Positions 50,162-58,558 of a DNA stretch of 64,000 nt are shown here, piece after piece. The number at the start of each line of letters is the position of its first letter. The first letter of the stretch is position 1. Location: contig JACQAL010000016.1 of the NCBI GenBank assembly GCA_016195025.1, forward strand, positions 62,001 through 126,000, in the 5' to 3' direction. The notes under the pieces are model-generated. The model saw only the letters and a list, made by a program, of their open reading frames with translations, did no database searches and was not told the origin of the DNA. The position numbers and the translations under genes were made by a program. Origin of the DNA: Bacteroidota bacterium (GTDB lineage Bacteria > Bacteroidota > Bacteroidia > Palsa-948).

Positions 50162-51223
50162 ATGGAAATGAAAAAATACTTTTGGGGAATTCTGATAACG
50201 CTCGTTGCCGGGTTAATAGTTTGGTATTTTAAAACCATTTTTATTTATATTATCATAGCGGGAATTCTTTCTCTTATCGGGCAACCCATAGACAGATTCT
50301 ATACGAAACATCTTCGTTTCGGAAAATTCAAACTCTCTCCTACGCTCAGCGCAGCGCTGGCATTTCTCACGTTGTTTCTTGTTTTTTTTCTGCTCGCTAT
50401 ATTTTTTATTCCGCTTATAGCGGAAGAAACAAAAATAATTTCTTCATTGGATAGAGACACTATCCTTTTATCGCTTCAGAAACCGATTGACGGAATTGAG
50501 CGGGCGCTGAAAAGTTTTAACATAGATGCTGAAGGAATAAATCTACAGGCATATATTCAGGAAAAATTAATTCCCCTTCTCAGCGTGACGAATCTTTCTT
50601 TGTTTGTAAACCAACTGATTGGAACACTTGGAGATTTTTTCATAGCTGTTTTTGCCATTTCCTTTTTAACTTTTTTCTTTTTGCGCGATGAAGAATTAAT
50701 TATTCCCACCTTGTTTTCACTTGTTCCTTCAAGTTATTCTGAAAAAGTAAAAAGGGTTTGGCATGATTCGGAAAGTTTATTGAAAAGATATTTCATCGGA
50801 GTTCTTCTCGAAGTTTTGCTCGTCATCACTTTTCTTTCCATCGGGCTATGGGCTTGCGGAATACGCCATGCAATGCTGATTGCACTCTTTGCGGGACTAA
50901 TGAATGTGATTCCGTATGTTGGTCCGCTCATCGGCTGTGCGTTTGCATTGTTCATCGGACTTACGACAAATCCCGATATGAGTATGCTTTCTGTGATTGT
51001 AAAAATTCTGATTGTGTTTCCGGCCGTAAATCTTTCCGATGCTTTTTTTCTTCAGCCGTTAATTTATTCCAGTTCGGTGAAAGCGCATCCGGTGGAAATT
51101 TTCCTCGTAATTCTTGTAGGCGCTGCCATCGGGGGAATTGGCGGAATGATTCTGGCAGTTCCTTCCTATACAATCCTGCGTGTGTTTGCAAAAGAATTTT
51201 TAGCAAAGAAAAAAATTCAGTAA
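50162..51223 (+). CDS. AI-2E family transporter
   Basis: 353 residues with about eight transmembrane helices. The family motif around GLMNVIPYVGPLIGCAFALF and the C-terminal LQPLIYSSSVKAHPVEIFLV / VGAAIGGIGGMILAVPSYTI are diagnostic of the AI-2E (PerM/TqsA-like) family, which exports small molecules or couples Na+/H+. No quorum-sensing genes are nearby, so the substrate is open. Candidate -7 box TAATTTCG at 50136. Confidence 0.92.
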   Translation: MEMKKYFWGILITLVAGLIVWYFKTIFIYIIIAGILSLIGQPIDRFYTKHLRFGKFKLSPTLSAALAFLTLFLVFFLLAIFFIPLIAEETKIISSLDRDTILLSLQKPIDGIERALKSFNIDAEGINLQAYIQEKLIPLLSVTNLSLFVNQLIGTLGDFFIAVFAISFLTFFFLRDEELIIPTLFSLVPSSYSEKVKRVWHDSESLLKRYFIGVLLEVLLVITFLSIGLWACGIRHAMLIALFAGLMNVIPYVGPLIGCAFALFIGLTTNPDMSMLSVIVKILIVFPAVNLSDAFFLQPLIYSSSVKAHPVEIFLVILVGAAIGGIGGMILAVPSYTILRVFAKEFLAKKKIQ

Positions 51224-51421
51224 CGCCACAAGTTCCTGCTCAAAAACAAAAAATTAATTTTTCTTGAAGTATTTCATGAGTATTTGCCTTTTCGGCAACA
51301 TAATTGCCATGCAACAACTATTTTATACCATTCATCGAAAAAATTTAACGAAGAAATTATGGAAATCATTTTGAAATAAAATTTTTAAGCCGTATCTTTA
51401 AAGAAGAAAAAATTAAATTAT

Positions 51422-52393
51422 ATGAAAACGATATTGGTTCCAACCGATTTTTCCGAATGTGCGCTGTATGCATTGAATTATGCATGCTACCTTGCTGAAA
51501 AAACAAATTCAAGAATTATTCTTCTTCACGTGTTGAATGTTTTTCAAATTGATTCGCCTGTACGTGAGGGGGAATTATGGATGAAACGACAACAGACGGC
51601 AGAAAGATTAACAGAAGAAGTTCCGCTAATGCTGGAGCTTTTAAGATCGGTGAGAAGAAAAATGAATGCCTTGATGAATTTACCGCAATGCAAAAAAATT
51701 TCCATGATGGATTCCATTGAAACAGGAAATATTGGCACGCGTGTAAATGCTTCGGCAAAAAAAAATAATGCCGATATGATTGTGATGGGTACGCATGGCA
51801 CCAGCGGCTTGAATGAGATTTTTCTTGGCAGTAATGCCGAGCATGTGGTGCGCGATGTAGAAATTCCGGTGCTCTCCGTAAAAGAAGGACATGTGAAGCC
51901 GGAAATAAAAACAATTGTGTTTGCCACGGACTTTTCAGAAGAAACAAATTTGATTTTCCCTTCTATAAAAAACTTTGCTGAAATTTTTAATGCGGAAGTT
52001 CACTTGGTGAAAATATCTTCTGCGCCCAATTCGGCAAAGCGAGGTGAAATGAAAAAAATGCTCAGTAAATTTGTATCCGGCAATGAAAAAAATATTTCAA
52101 CTCATTTTTATTATCACCAGATAAAAGAAGCGGGCATACGATATTTTGCGGATGCAGTAAATGCCGATTTGATTACACTCGGCACGCACGGAAGGCATGG
52201 GCTTGCCCTGTTTTTCAGAGGAAGTGTTGCCGAAGATGTGGTAAATCATTCTCCTCTGCCGGTGCTTACAATAAATTTTCACAAGAAGCAACTGAAAAAA
52301 ATGCAATCGGGCAAAAAAATTAATGCCGAGGAAACGCTGGAAGAAACTAAAATTTCAGAAACACTTTTTTCAGGACACATTCCTGCTTTATAA
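51422..52393 (+). CDS. Tandem universal stress protein (UspA x2)
   Basis: 323 residues: two Usp domains. ATP-binding G-x2-G-x9-GS motifs occur in both (MGTHGTSGLNEIFLGSNAE, LGTHGRHGLALFFRGSVAE); ILVPTDFSECALYALNYACY and IVFATDFSEETNLIFPSIKN begin each domain. A Lys-rich tail follows. Likely ATP-binding stress-response protein in the cytoplasm. The 198-nt upstream gap is AT-rich with TATCTTTA (~51394) as a possible -7; I see nothing else in it. Confidence 0.93.
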   Translation: MKTILVPTDFSECALYALNYACYLAEKTNSRIILLHVLNVFQIDSPVREGELWMKRQQTAERLTEEVPLMLELLRSVRRKMNALMNLPQCKKISMMDSIETGNIGTRVNASAKKNNADMIVMGTHGTSGLNEIFLGSNAEHVVRDVEIPVLSVKEGHVKPEIKTIVFATDFSEETNLIFPSIKNFAEIFNAEVHLVKISSAPNSAKRGEMKKMLSKFVSGNEKNISTHFYYHQIKEAGIRYFADAVNADLITLGTHGRHGLALFFRGSVAEDVVNHSPLPVLTINFHKKQLKKMQSGKKINAEETLEETKISETLFSGHIPAL

Positions 52394-52401
52394 AGATGGA
52401 A

Positions 52402-53718
52402 TCAATACCTGTAATAATCCGGCTTGAACGGGCCTTCCTTTTTCACGCCAATATATTTTGCCTGCACATCGCTGAGTGTGTCTAACTCCACACCGATTTT
52501 TTTCAGGTGAAGTCGGGCCACTTTTTCGTCAAGCGCTTTGGGCAAAGTATAAACTTTGTTTTCGTATTTGGAAGAATTTGTCCAGAGTTCTAATTGCGCC
52601 AGCGTTTGATTCGTGAACGAATTACTCATTACAAAACTCGGATGACCCATTGCGCAGCCGAGATTTACTAATCGGCCTTCAGCAAGAACAATAATATCTT
52701 TTCCGTCAATTGTATATTTATCCACCTGCGGTTTAATTTCAACTTTTGTCTTTCCGTAATTTTTATTCAGCCACGCCATGTCAATCTCATTATCAAAGTG
52801 ACCGATGTTGCACACAACCGTATTGTGCTTCATGGATTTGAAATGTCTTTCTGAAATGATATTATAATTTCCTGTTGCGGTTACAACAATGTCGGCTTCC
52901 TTCACAGCGTCATCCATTTTTTTCACTTCGTATCCTTCCATCGCGGCTTGCAGTGCGCAGATAGGATCAATCTCTGTAACAATCACGCGCACTTTTGTTT
53001 CCTTCAAAGATTCTGCAGAACCTTTTCCAACATCACCGAATCCTGCAACCACTGCTACTTTTCCTGCGAGCATTAAATCAGTTGCTCTGCGAATAGCATC
53101 CACTAAAGATTCGCGGCAGCCGTACTTGTTATCGAACTTTGACTTAGTAACTGAATCATTCACATTGATGGCGGGAATAGGAAGCGTTCCTTTTTCCATG
53201 CGCTCATACAAACGGTGAACGCCTGTTGTGGTTTCCTCAGATAATCCTTTCACTCCTTTGATGAGTTCAGGATATTTATCAAAAACCATATTTGTCAGAT
53301 CGCCACCGTCATCCAGAATCATGTTGAGCGGTTTTCTCCCTTCTCCAAAAAATAAAGTTTGCTCAATGCACCAGTCGAATTCTTCCGCGTTCATTCCTTT
53401 CCATGCATACACAGAAATTCCTGCAGCGGCAATCGCAGCAGCAGCGTGATCTTGCGTAGAAAAAATATTGCAGGAACTCCAGGTAACTTCCGCACCCAAT
53501 TCTTTCAGCGTTTCAATCAGCACCGCGGTTTGAATCGTCATGTGTAAACATCCCGCGATGCGCGCGCCTTTCAAGGGTTTTTGTTTTCCATACTCTTCGC
53601 GGAGCGCCATCAACCCGGGCATTTCAACTTCCGCCAATTGAATTTCTTTTCTTCCCCATGCTGCGAGGGAAATATCTTTCACTTTATGCTTGATGAATTT
53701 TTCCACGATAGTTTTCAT
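52402..53718 (-). CDS. ahcY: Adenosylhomocysteinase
   Basis: 438 residues. It hydrolyses S-adenosylhomocysteine to adenosine and homocysteine with a tightly bound [63 protein letters not shown] (NAD fold) and the C-terminal [12 protein letters not shown] are all canonical. Length is normal for the bacterial form. The neighbouring metabolism is not in the window. Confidence 0.98.
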   Translation of the reverse strand: MKTIVEKFIKHKVKDISLAAWGRKEIQLAEVEMPGLMALREEYGKQKPLKGARIAGCLHMTIQTAVLIETLKELGAEVTWSSCNIFSTQDHAAAAIAAAGISVYAWKGMNAEEFDWCIEQTLFFGEGRKPLNMILDDGGDLTNMVFDKYPELIKGVKGLSEETTTGVHRLYERMEKGTLPIPAINVNDSVTKSKFDNKYGCRESLVDAIRRATDLMLAGKVAVVAGFGDVGKGSAESLKETKVRVIVTEIDPICALQAAMEGYEVKKMDDAVKEADIVVTATGNYNIISERHFKSMKHNTVVCNIGHFDNEIDMAWLNKNYGKTKVEIKPQVDKYTIDGKDIIVLAEGRLVNLGCAMGHPSFVMSNSFTNQTLAQLELWTNSSKYENKVYTLPKALDEKVARLHLKKIGVELDTLSDVQAKYIGVKKEGPFKPDYYRY

Positions 53719-53746
53719 TGAGATTTGTTTTTAATATTTCCTGGTA

Positions 53747-53780
53747 ACGAATTTACGAATCTTGTTACAAATTTTACGAA
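53747..53780 (-). promoter_or_regulatory. Four-box TTCGT-like element upstream of ahcY
   Basis: Plus-strand ACGAA at 53747, 53755, ACAAA at 53767, ACGAA at 53776 (spacings 8, 12, 9). It includes TAAATTCG on the minus strand and lies 28 nt before ahcY, between the ssb stop and ahcY. Confidence 0.4.
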
Positions 53781-53788
53781 TCACTTTT

Positions 53789-54196
53789 TTAGAACGGAAG
53801 GTCATCATTCGCAGAAGGAGTCAGAATATCTTCGGAAGATTGCGATGAAGAATCTGCACTTCCTCCTTCAGATTTTTTTGCCGAGCCGAGGAATTCAAAC
53901 TCGCGCACATTAATTTTTAAATTACCTACTGCTTTTCCTTCCTTATTAATGTAGGCATCGGCATCGGGCGAACCTTCTACAAAAACTTTTGTTCCTTTAG
54001 TGATGTATTGTGCGATTGTTGTAACCTCTCTCCACATGGCGCAGCGTACGTAAGTAGTGCGCTCCTGTTTTTGTCCGTTGCGGTCTTTGAAGCGCTCGTT
54101 CACCGCCACATCAAAGTTGATGACGCTGCGTCCGCCTTCGAATGCGCGAACCTCTGCATCTTTAGTTACATTGCCGATGATTTGAATTTTTTTCAT
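53789..54196 (-). CDS. ssb: Single-stranded DNA-binding protein
   Basis: 135 residues from MKKIQIIGNVTKDAEVRAFE; the longer frame to 54247 overlaps the next gene and is rejected. OB-fold motifs VINFDVAVNERFKDRNGQKQ and WREVTTIAQYITKGTKVFVE are clear. The acidic C-terminal tip DDLPF that recruits partner proteins is present. A TATCTTCG box lies upstream on the minus strand. It is short; it may be a secondary SSB paralog. Confidence 0.95.
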   Translation of the reverse strand: MKKIQIIGNVTKDAEVRAFEGGRSVINFDVAVNERFKDRNGQKQERTTYVRCAMWREVTTIAQYITKGTKVFVEGSPDADAYINKEGKAVGNLKINVREFEFLGSAKKSEGGSADSSSQSSEDILTPSANDDLPF

Positions 54197-54240
54197 GTTG
54201 TAAAATTTAGGAGGCGAAGATAATAAAATCAGAAAATCAT

Positions 54241-54651
54241 TTAACAATACTGCTCAAAAGCCATTTTCAAATTTTCTGCAATCATGTCAGCGCTTCTTCC
54301 TTCGATGTGATGGCGCTCGATGAAGTGAACGAGTTTTCCATCCTTAAAAAGTGCAATAGATGGTGACGATGGCGGATAGGGCAAAAAATATTTTCGCGCC
54401 CGCGCGGTGGCTTCGGTATCAACGCCCGCGAAAACGGTGGTGAGTTTATCCGGTTTTTTATTTCCGTGAATGGCAAGTTTCACTCCGGGGCGCGCAGCAC
54501 CTGCGGCACATCCGCATACGGAGTTTACCATGATTAATACAGTTCCTTTTGAACTAACGGCTTTATCAACTGCGTCAGGAGTTGTTAAATCTTCAAAGCC
54601 AACGTTCGTGAGTTCGGCTTTCATTGGTTTTGTGATTGCTTCGGGATACAT
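54241..54651 (-). CDS. BrxA/BrxB-type bacilliredoxin
   Basis: 136 residues of the YphP/DUF1094 family. The active-site CGC (Cys46-Gly-Cys48 in VNSVCGCAAG) sits in a thioredoxin fold; LTTVFAGVDTEATARARKYF and ERHHIEGRSADMIAENL match. It removes bacillithiol from proteins in Firmicutes; in Bacteroidetes, some of which also make bacillithiol, a similar de-thiolation role is inferred. Confidence 0.9.
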   Translation of the reverse strand: MYPEAITKPMKAELTNVGFEDLTTPDAVDKAVSSKGTVLIMVNSVCGCAAGAARPGVKLAIHGNKKPDKLTTVFAGVDTEATARARKYFLPYPPSSPSIALFKDGKLVHFIERHHIEGRSADMIAENLKMAFEQYC

Positions 54652-54737
54652 ATTTTAATTTAAGTTACTGGTTAAAAGTTTAGTTAAAGTTAGAAAAAAA
54701 TCTTGATAAGTACTCTTTTAATATTAAATTTACACCT

Positions 54738-56570
54738 ATGAAAATCTGTAGAAAGATTTATTTTGTTATACATTTTTTATTTTTCTTTTCTTTAAGCGAG
54801 GCACAAACCACAATAATTCTTCAGGAAAATTTTACAAACTATCTTGGCACATCCGCCACCGTTCCCGCAGGATGGAATTTTTCCTACAACGGAAATTATA
54901 CTTCCTCCACTTTTTCAGGAAACAGCGGACCAAACTCATACAAGTTCGGAGCGACCGCAGCAAGAATCATCACGCCAAAATTTTCAAATGCCGATTCGGT
55001 TTTGTTCTGGCTGAAAGGTTCGGCAACCGACACGCTGAGTTTTCTTACGGTGGAAGAAACTTCCGACAGCATTTCGTGGAGTAGCATTTCAAAAATAATT
55101 CCGATTCCAACCACCGGAACAACTTTTCGTTTGCCGGTAAAAAATTCTTCCATTGAACTTCGTTTCACCTATACAAAATCGGCAGGCAATCTTGCGTTTG
55201 ATGATTTTGCTTTGCTTCGTGACAGCACGCTTGCTTCCGGTGGATGGATAAAAGTTTATTTCAATCACCCGGTGAATACTTCTGTTTCCACAGGAGCAAA
55301 TGCGATTTACTTAAATCAAACCATTGACGATACGCTTGTGCGATATATTGACAGCGCGAAATATTCTATTGATGTTGCCGTTTATAATTATTCCCAATCT
55401 CCAAGCATTGCAAATATTTCTGGTGCGATAAATAATGCGTATAGCCGCGGAGTAAAAATACGTTGGATATACGATGGCTCTTCGACCAACAGCGGGCTGG
55501 CTCAGTTGAATGCAAATATTAAAACTCTTGCAAGTCCCACTTCGGGAAATTACGGCATCATGCATGATAAGTTTATGGTAGTTGATGTAAACTCCCCGAA
55601 TCAGAAAGATGCAATTGTGTGGACGGCTTCGAGCAACTGGAACTACCAGCAGTTTTACAACGATGTGAATAATTATGTCATCATTCAGGATAAAAATATT
55701 GCGAATGCTTACACAACCGAGTTCAATGAAATGTGGGGAGGAACCGCGCTTGCTCCCGATACAATACTTTCAAAGTTTGGTCCGTACAAAACAAATAATA
55801 CGTTTCATGTTTTTTATGTTGGCGGAAAAAAAGTGGAAGTATATTTCCGTCCGACCGACAGTGCAGCTTCGCATCTTCTTTCTTCCATCAAAAGCGCAGA
55901 CAATGATTTGTATTTTGGAATTTATGCTTTCAATTACAACACCACTGCCGATTCCATTAAGAGCAGAATTCAAAAAGGAATTTACACAGCGGGAATCATG
56001 GATGCGTGGAGCCAAACTTACTCCCCATACACAACACTTCAGCCCATGATGGGAAGCAATCTGAAAATTTTTTCGAACACGCCCACGTTGTATCACAATA
56101 AATTTTTAATTGCAGACCCGTGCAATTCTCTTTCTGACCCGCTGGTTGTGACCGGAACTTATAACTGGACAAATTCTGCGGAAACAAAAAATGACGAGAA
56201 CATGTTAATTATTCACGATGATTCCATTGCGAATATGTTTTACCAATCGTTCTACCAGAACTTTTTAGATTTGGGCGGAACGCTTTCTGCTTGCACGCCA
56301 ACGGGCATCAATGAAATTTCAGAAGATGAAATAAAAAATTTTCCTAATCCATCCGAAGGAAAGTTCCAAGTCTCAATCCTCAAGTCTCAAGTCTCAAGTT
56401 TGGAAATCTATAATGTAATGGGAGAAAAAATTTATTCTTTGTCCCCCTCCGGAGGGGGTGCAGGGGGAGGACTTACAATTGATTTGTCTTCTCAGCCAAA
56501 CGGAATTTATTTCCTGCAAACAAATTCCGGTGGAAAACATTTCACAAGCAAAATAATTATCCAGCATTAG
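54738..56570 (+). CDS. Secreted phospholipase-D-like protein with T9SS tail
   Basis: 610 residues; signal peptide ends at LSEAQ. Residues ~25-160 are a beta-rich adhesion-like module. Two PLD/HKD motifs follow: MHDKFMVVDVNSPNQKDAIV (~277) and YHNKFLIADPCNSLSDPLVV (~455), each H-x-K-x4-D with later N/S residues. The T9SS domain has FPNPSEGKFQVSI ... PNGIYFLQTNSGGK. Likely an extracellular nuclease or phospholipase. The sorting domain contains a heptad array and a GC-rich palindrome, both in frame (QVSILKSQVSSLEI; SPSGGGAGGG). Confidence 0.88.
   Translation: MKICRKIYFVIHFLFFFSLSEAQTTIILQENFTNYLGTSATVPAGWNFSYNGNYTSSTFSGNSGPNSYKFGATAARIITPKFSNADSVLFWLKGSATDTLSFLTVEETSDSISWSSISKIIPIPTTGTTFRLPVKNSSIELRFTYTKSAGNLAFDDFALLRDSTLASGGWIKVYFNHPVNTSVSTGANAIYLNQTIDDTLVRYIDSAKYSIDVAVYNYSQSPSIANISGAINNAYSRGVKIRWIYDGSSTNSGLAQLNANIKTLASPTSGNYGIMHDKFMVVDVNSPNQKDAIVWTASSNWNYQQFYNDVNNYVIIQDKNIANAYTTEFNEMWGGTALAPDTILSKFGPYKTNNTFHVFYVGGKKVEVYFRPTDSAASHLLSSIKSADNDLYFGIYAFNYNTTADSIKSRIQKGIYTAGIMDAWSQTYSPYTTLQPMMGSNLKIFSNTPTLYHNKFLIADPCNSLSDPLVVTGTYNWTNSAETKNDENMLIIHDDSIANMFYQSFYQNFLDLGGTLSACTPTGINEISEDEIKNFPNPSEGKFQVSILKSQVSSLEIYNVMGEKIYSLSPSGGGAGGGLTIDLSSQPNGIYFLQTNSGGKHFTSKIIIQH
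56361..56395. repeat. In-frame heptad array in a T9SS tail (AAGTCTC)
   Basis: Five words AAGTTCC, AAGTCTC, AATCCTC, AAGTCTC, AAGTCTC encode FQVSILKSQVSS between the NPSEG motif and the second strand of the sorting domain. Confidence 0.85.
56443..56470. repeat. GC-rich element in a T9SS tail
   Basis: CCCCCTCC-GGAGGGGG followed by TGCAGGGGGAGG. Encodes SPSGGGAGGG in frame. Confidence 0.85.
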
Positions 56571-56575
56571 GAAAT

Positions 56576-56583
56576 TATCTTTG
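56576..56583 (+). promoter_or_regulatory. -7 box of the nucleoside-gate gene
   Basis: TATCTTTG five bases before ATG, again near-leaderless. Confidence 0.5.
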
Positions 56584-56588
56584 CTAAA

Positions 56589-57821
56589 ATGATTCTTAAT
56601 TATATTTGGGTTGCCTTTTTTCTGATTGCTTTCGTTGTCGGACTTATCAAACTTATTTTCTTTGGCGATACCGAAGTATTCGGAAAAATTGTGGACGGAA
56701 CTTTTTCTTCCGCAAGAACTGCTTTTGAAGTTTCACTCGGACTAACAGGCGCACTCACATTGTGGATGGGACTGATGAAAATCGGAGAACAAGCAGGCGC
56801 GATAAATTTTCTTTCGCGAATTATCGGTCCGTTCTTCAGAAGATTGTTTCCTGAAATTCCCAAAGACCATCCGGCATTCGGACAAATTATTTTAAATTTT
56901 TCTGCGAACATGCTCGGGCTGGGCAACGCTGCCACACCGCTCGGATTAAAAGCCATGCAGAGCATGCAGGAACTGAATCCCGAAAAAGAAACGGCAAGCA
57001 ATTCTCAAATTATGTTTTTGGTGTTGAACACTGCCGGCTTCACGCTGATTCCCGTAAGCATTATGGCGATACGCGCGCAGCAAAAAGCAGTTGACCCCAC
57101 CGATGTTTTTGTTCCGATACTGATTTGTTCTTACTGCGCAACGCTGATTGGAATCATTGCCGTTTCGCTCTGGCAAAAAATTTTAGATGGAGTAATGCTA
57201 CTATGGCTTACCATTGTCACAGCCATCATGGCTGGTGTGGTTTATTTTTTTTACTCGCTTCCTCCGGCAGAAAAAACATTGTTCTCGGGCGTGAGCGGAA
57301 ACATTATTTTGTTCTCCATTGTAGTGGCGTTCATTGGCGCGGGGGCGTACAAAAAAATAAATGTGTTCAGCGCGTTCATTGAAGGCGCGAAGGATGGATT
57401 TTCCACCGTGATAAAAATTATTCCTTACCTAGTTGCCATGCTCGTGGGCATTTCGGTTTTCCGCGCCTGCGGTGCGATGGATTATCTCATCAGCGGAATC
57501 TCCCACGCCATTGCTTATTGCGGATTGAATACCGATTTCACTCCCTCGCTCCCCATTGCATTTATGAAACCGCTGAGCGGTGGCGGCACACAGGGATTAA
57601 CCGTTGACGCCATAAAAACTTACGGAGTGGATTCTTTTGTAGGAAAACTTTCTTCCATCATGTACGCCTCGGCAGATACTACCTTTTACATTATTGCGCT
57701 TTACTTTGGCTCAGTGGGAATTAAAAAAACACGTTACGCAGTTGCGGGCGGTTTGATTGCAGATTTTGCAGGAGTGATTGCTGCGATTTTAGTGGCGTAT
57801 TTATTTTGGAAAGGAAAATAG
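56589..57821 (+). CDS. Nucleoside-recognition (SpmA/SpmB-like fused) membrane protein
   Basis: 410 residues with about ten helices. Two Gate/nucleoside-recognition halves correspond to SpmA (ARTAFEVSLGLTGALTLWMG, NFSANMLGLGNAATPLGLKA) and SpmB (FIEGAKDGFSTVIKIIPYLV, MYASADTTFYIIALYFGSVG). In Bacillus these are two spore proteins; the fused form is common in non-sporulating Bacteroidetes, where the role is unknown. It overlaps the longer frame of the next ORF. Confidence 0.92.
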   Translation: MILNYIWVAFFLIAFVVGLIKLIFFGDTEVFGKIVDGTFSSARTAFEVSLGLTGALTLWMGLMKIGEQAGAINFLSRIIGPFFRRLFPEIPKDHPAFGQIILNFSANMLGLGNAATPLGLKAMQSMQELNPEKETASNSQIMFLVLNTAGFTLIPVSIMAIRAQQKAVDPTDVFVPILICSYCATLIGIIAVSLWQKILDGVMLLWLTIVTAIMAGVVYFFYSLPPAEKTLFSGVSGNIILFSIVVAFIGAGAYKKINVFSAFIEGAKDGFSTVIKIIPYLVAMLVGISVFRACGAMDYLISGISHAIAYCGLNTDFTPSLPIAFMKPLSGGGTQGLTVDAIKTYGVDSFVGKLSSIMYASADTTFYIIALYFGSVGIKKTRYAVAGGLIADFAGVIAAILVAYLFWKGK

Positions 57822-57844
57822 TTCGTTTTAAAATCTTCAATTAC

Positions 57845-58144
57845 ATGAAGCAAGTATATAAAATAACATACCCAACTGGAAAAATTTACATTGGGAAAGA
57901 CAGTATTGGAAGTCACAGATATTTTGGAAGCCCGGATATGGATTTTATTAATAAAGATTTTGAGAACCTTTCCAAAGAAATAAAACTTGATTACTCTATA
58001 AGAAAACAAATACTCTGGGAGTCTGAAACCGCAAGCGAGAAAGAATTATCTGAAAAAGAAGTTGAATTTATTAAACTAAATAATTCGAATGATCCCAAAA
58101 TTGGCTACAATCAATGGCCAAAATTCAAAGGTTCGAATAAATAA
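57845..58144 (+). CDS. GIY-YIG-like small nuclease
   Basis: 99 residues from MKQVYKITYPTGKIYIGKDS; earlier in-frame ATG at 57806 would overlap the upstream gene. The opening VYKITYPTGKIYIGKDSIGS matches the GIY-YIG motif (YK-I ... YIG), and YSIRKQILWESETASEKELS contains Arg and Glu in suitable places. It is Lys-rich and AT-rich, unlike its neighbours, and may be a stray selfish or repair nuclease. Catalytic status uncertain. Confidence 0.7.
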   Translation: MKQVYKITYPTGKIYIGKDSIGSHRYFGSPDMDFINKDFENLSKEIKLDYSIRKQILWESETASEKELSEKEVEFIKLNNSNDPKIGYNQWPKFKGSNK

Positions 58145-58221
58145 TCCCCAGGAGGCGCGAAGTTGTATTTGATATTCGCGCGAAGTATAGAAGCGCTTTC
58201 CTGAAATTAAATTACCACCCC

Positions 58222-58361
58222 TGCCCCTCCTTGCCTCACCCCCAACCCCTCTCCTGAAGGAGAGGGGAGAGATTGTGTGAGGATTCTTTTACCCCGACAT
58301 AAATGTCGGGGCTATTAATATGAAACCCCTGCGGGGTTTTTCTTTTCTCCGTAGGAGAAAA
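58222..58361. repeat. Cluster of diverse palindromes in the 58145-58558 gap (first half)
   Basis: In order: a GC-rich element with CCCCTCTCC-TGAA-GGAGAGGGG-like core (58222-58271), CCCCGACAT-AA-ATGTCGGGG (58292-58311), AAACCCC-TGC-GGGGTTT (58323-58339) and TTTTCTCC-GTA-GGAGAAAA (58343-58361). No gene is present in this gap. Confidence 0.85.
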
Positions 58362-58367
58362 ATGTTA

Positions 58368-58391
58368 GTAGCCCCGTGCTTCAGCGCGGGG
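58368..58391 (+). repeat. REP-like element: GTAG head plus palindrome
   Basis: GTAG (58368-58371) directly followed by CCCCGTGC-TTCA-GCGCGGGG with one G-T pair. A GTAG or GGAG tetranucleotide 5' of an imperfect palindrome is the hallmark of REP sequences mobilised by RAYT transposases. Confidence 0.65.
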
Positions 58392-58468
58392 TGAAATAAA
58401 AACCCACACGTCATTCGGCTGTTTGCGTGAGGGATTGCAGCGGAAATCTTTTTTGTTTCAAAAAAATT

Positions 58469-58501
58469 GTAGCGTAAAGCCCGACCGCGCGTTTCGCGCG
58501 G
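58469..58501 (+). repeat. Second GTAG-headed palindrome
   Basis: GTAG at 58469, twelve bases, then CCGCGCG-TTT-CGCGCGG (58485-58501). Same orientation as the preceding REP-like element. Confidence 0.55.
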
Positions 58502-58537
58502 GCACGCCCAAGAAAATCCCCCGCCACTTCGTGTGCG

Positions 58538-58554
58538 CCCCCTTTGCAAGGGGG
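58538..58554. repeat. Palindrome CCCCCTT-TGC-AAGGGGG
   Basis: Resembles the palindrome in the PLP-enzyme gene (CCCCCTT-TG-AAGGGGG at 59814). It sits 4 nt from the stop codon of the glucosaminidase gene. Confidence 0.7.
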
Positions 58555-58558
58555 AATT

